Assembly (NCBI GenBank): GCA_016873455.1
Contig: VGXE01000010.1
Location: 1-55,564, forward strand
DNA from: Nitrospira sp.
Lineage (GTDB): Bacteria; Nitrospirota; Nitrospiria; Nitrospirales; Nitrospiraceae
DNA: 55,564 nt
Direction of reading: 5' to 3'
Shown: in pieces, positions 55,198 through 55,564 of the stretch
Numbering within the stretch: position 1 is the first letter of the stretch
Layout of the letters: every line of letters begins with the position of its first letter
Position numbers and translations under genes: made by a program
The notes under the pieces: model-generated
The model's database searches: none
What the model was told of the DNA's origin: nothing
What the model saw: only the letters and a program-made list of their open reading frames with translations

Positions 55198-55213
55198 CCA
55201 TCCCCTTCCAATC
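55198..55213. repeat. Right 16-bp direct repeat of the toxin-antitoxin module
   Basis: Identical to 54125-54140; lies 31 bp before tRNA-Arg. Confidence 0.8.
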
Positions 55214-55243
55214 GTCCCGTCAATGCGCTACAGTCACCATCAC

Positions 55244-55320
55244 GCCCCCGTAGCTCAGTTGGATAGAGCAGCGGTTTCCTAAACCGCGGGTCGTACGTTC
55301 AATTCGTATCGGGGGCACCA
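55244..55320 (+). tRNA. tRNA-Arg (anticodon CCT)
   Basis: Complete cloverleaf: acceptor GCCCCCG with CGGGGGC, D-arm GCTC/GAGC, anticodon stem GCGGT/ACCGC around TTCCTAA (anticodon CCT, decoding AGG), T-loop TTCAATT, and a genomically encoded CCA. Confidence 0.95.
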
Positions 55321-55322
55321 AA

Positions 55323-55433
55323 CCAAGCTTGCTCGTGCCGGCGGCTCATCAGGCGAAGCCGCTCTTCTTTAGGCCGCCGGATAAACACCACCAGCGTCTT
55401 CCCCATTTGATACCAAGCTCGCTCGTGCCGGCG
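55323..55433. repeat. 21-bp direct repeat just after tRNA-Arg
   Basis: Positions 55323-55343 and 55413-55433 match at 20 of 21 bases (CCAAGCTTGCTCGTGCCGGC, T to C in the second). On the minus strand the stretch 55299-55514 is an open frame of 71 codons with the internal repeat RRHE-x-AW, but it runs into the tRNA and has no recognised family. Confidence 0.6.
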
Positions 55434-55564
55434 CCTCTTCCAGCATAGCTTCTCATCATTGTTGGCCCCGAATATACTAGCGACCTCACTCCTCGTCTGA
55501 TTCAGCACGTCCACGTTGCCTCATAAGGCAGCCACGAAACGAGCGGAGGCGTACATGAAGCTCG

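Overview
This window reads as chromosome of a Nitrospira-like bacterium (phylum Nitrospirota). That placement is inference: the window has no 16S rRNA. It rests on the fairly high GC, the gene repertoire, a short two-domain lipoprotein-type NirK, and strong provision for molybdate uptake, which would suit an organism relying on Mo enzymes. Most of the window is compact core metabolism on both strands, with short accessory stretches. No rRNA operon, CRISPR array, prophage or intact transposase was seen.

Layout. 1-476: AT-rich scrap with a short fragment of a possible 2OG-Fe(II) oxygenase. 477-7527: dipeptide epimerase, a large AsmA-like protein, phosphoglucomutase and a methyltransferase. 7536-10086 (minus): Mrp Fe-S carrier, Rieske protein, an unknown protein and lipoyl synthase. 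10249-14257: fatty acid desaturase and divergent bifunctional PutA. 14150-19253: secreted protein, an SDR gene enclosed by inverted repeats, bioD, thiE, an SRPBCC protein and queG. 19385-23257: nirK, an exported truncated haemoglobin, cytochrome c and a sigma-54-type regulator with a degenerate receiver. 23263-24908: small accessory island with a Phd/PIN toxin-antitoxin pair and an unknown gene. 25084-31179: mutS2 and divergent gapA-pgk-tpiA-secG. 31342-32742: ilvE and a PilZ protein. 32981-38427: rplU-rpmA-obgE-proB-nadD-rsfS and a LapA/LapB-like fusion. 38530-44576: bioB, a membrane protein, a lipoprotein, a TPR protein, trmL and galE. 44662-52802: a nitrate/sulfonate/taurine-type ABC transporter, then divergently an HTH plus periplasmic-binding-like regulator, an outer-membrane porin and modABC. 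53119-54114: LexA-like repressor with a perfect operator and two small genes. 54298-55163: DUF4258/MqsA-like toxin-antitoxin pair bounded by 16-bp direct repeats. 55244-55320: tRNA-Arg(CCT).

The most unusual signal is a set of dispersed degenerate heptanucleotide tandem repeats. Several have palindromic architecture: heptamer arm, spacer, complementary heptamer arm. They sit between genes, enclose the SDR gene, and lie inside the 5' coding ends of lipA, queG and nadD, where they appear to have added N-terminal residues. Other points worth checking are a periplasmic haemoglobin beside nirK, a likely ATC start codon for rsfS, an Fe-S carrier/Rieske/LipA operon, and an oxyanion porin coupled to modABC.
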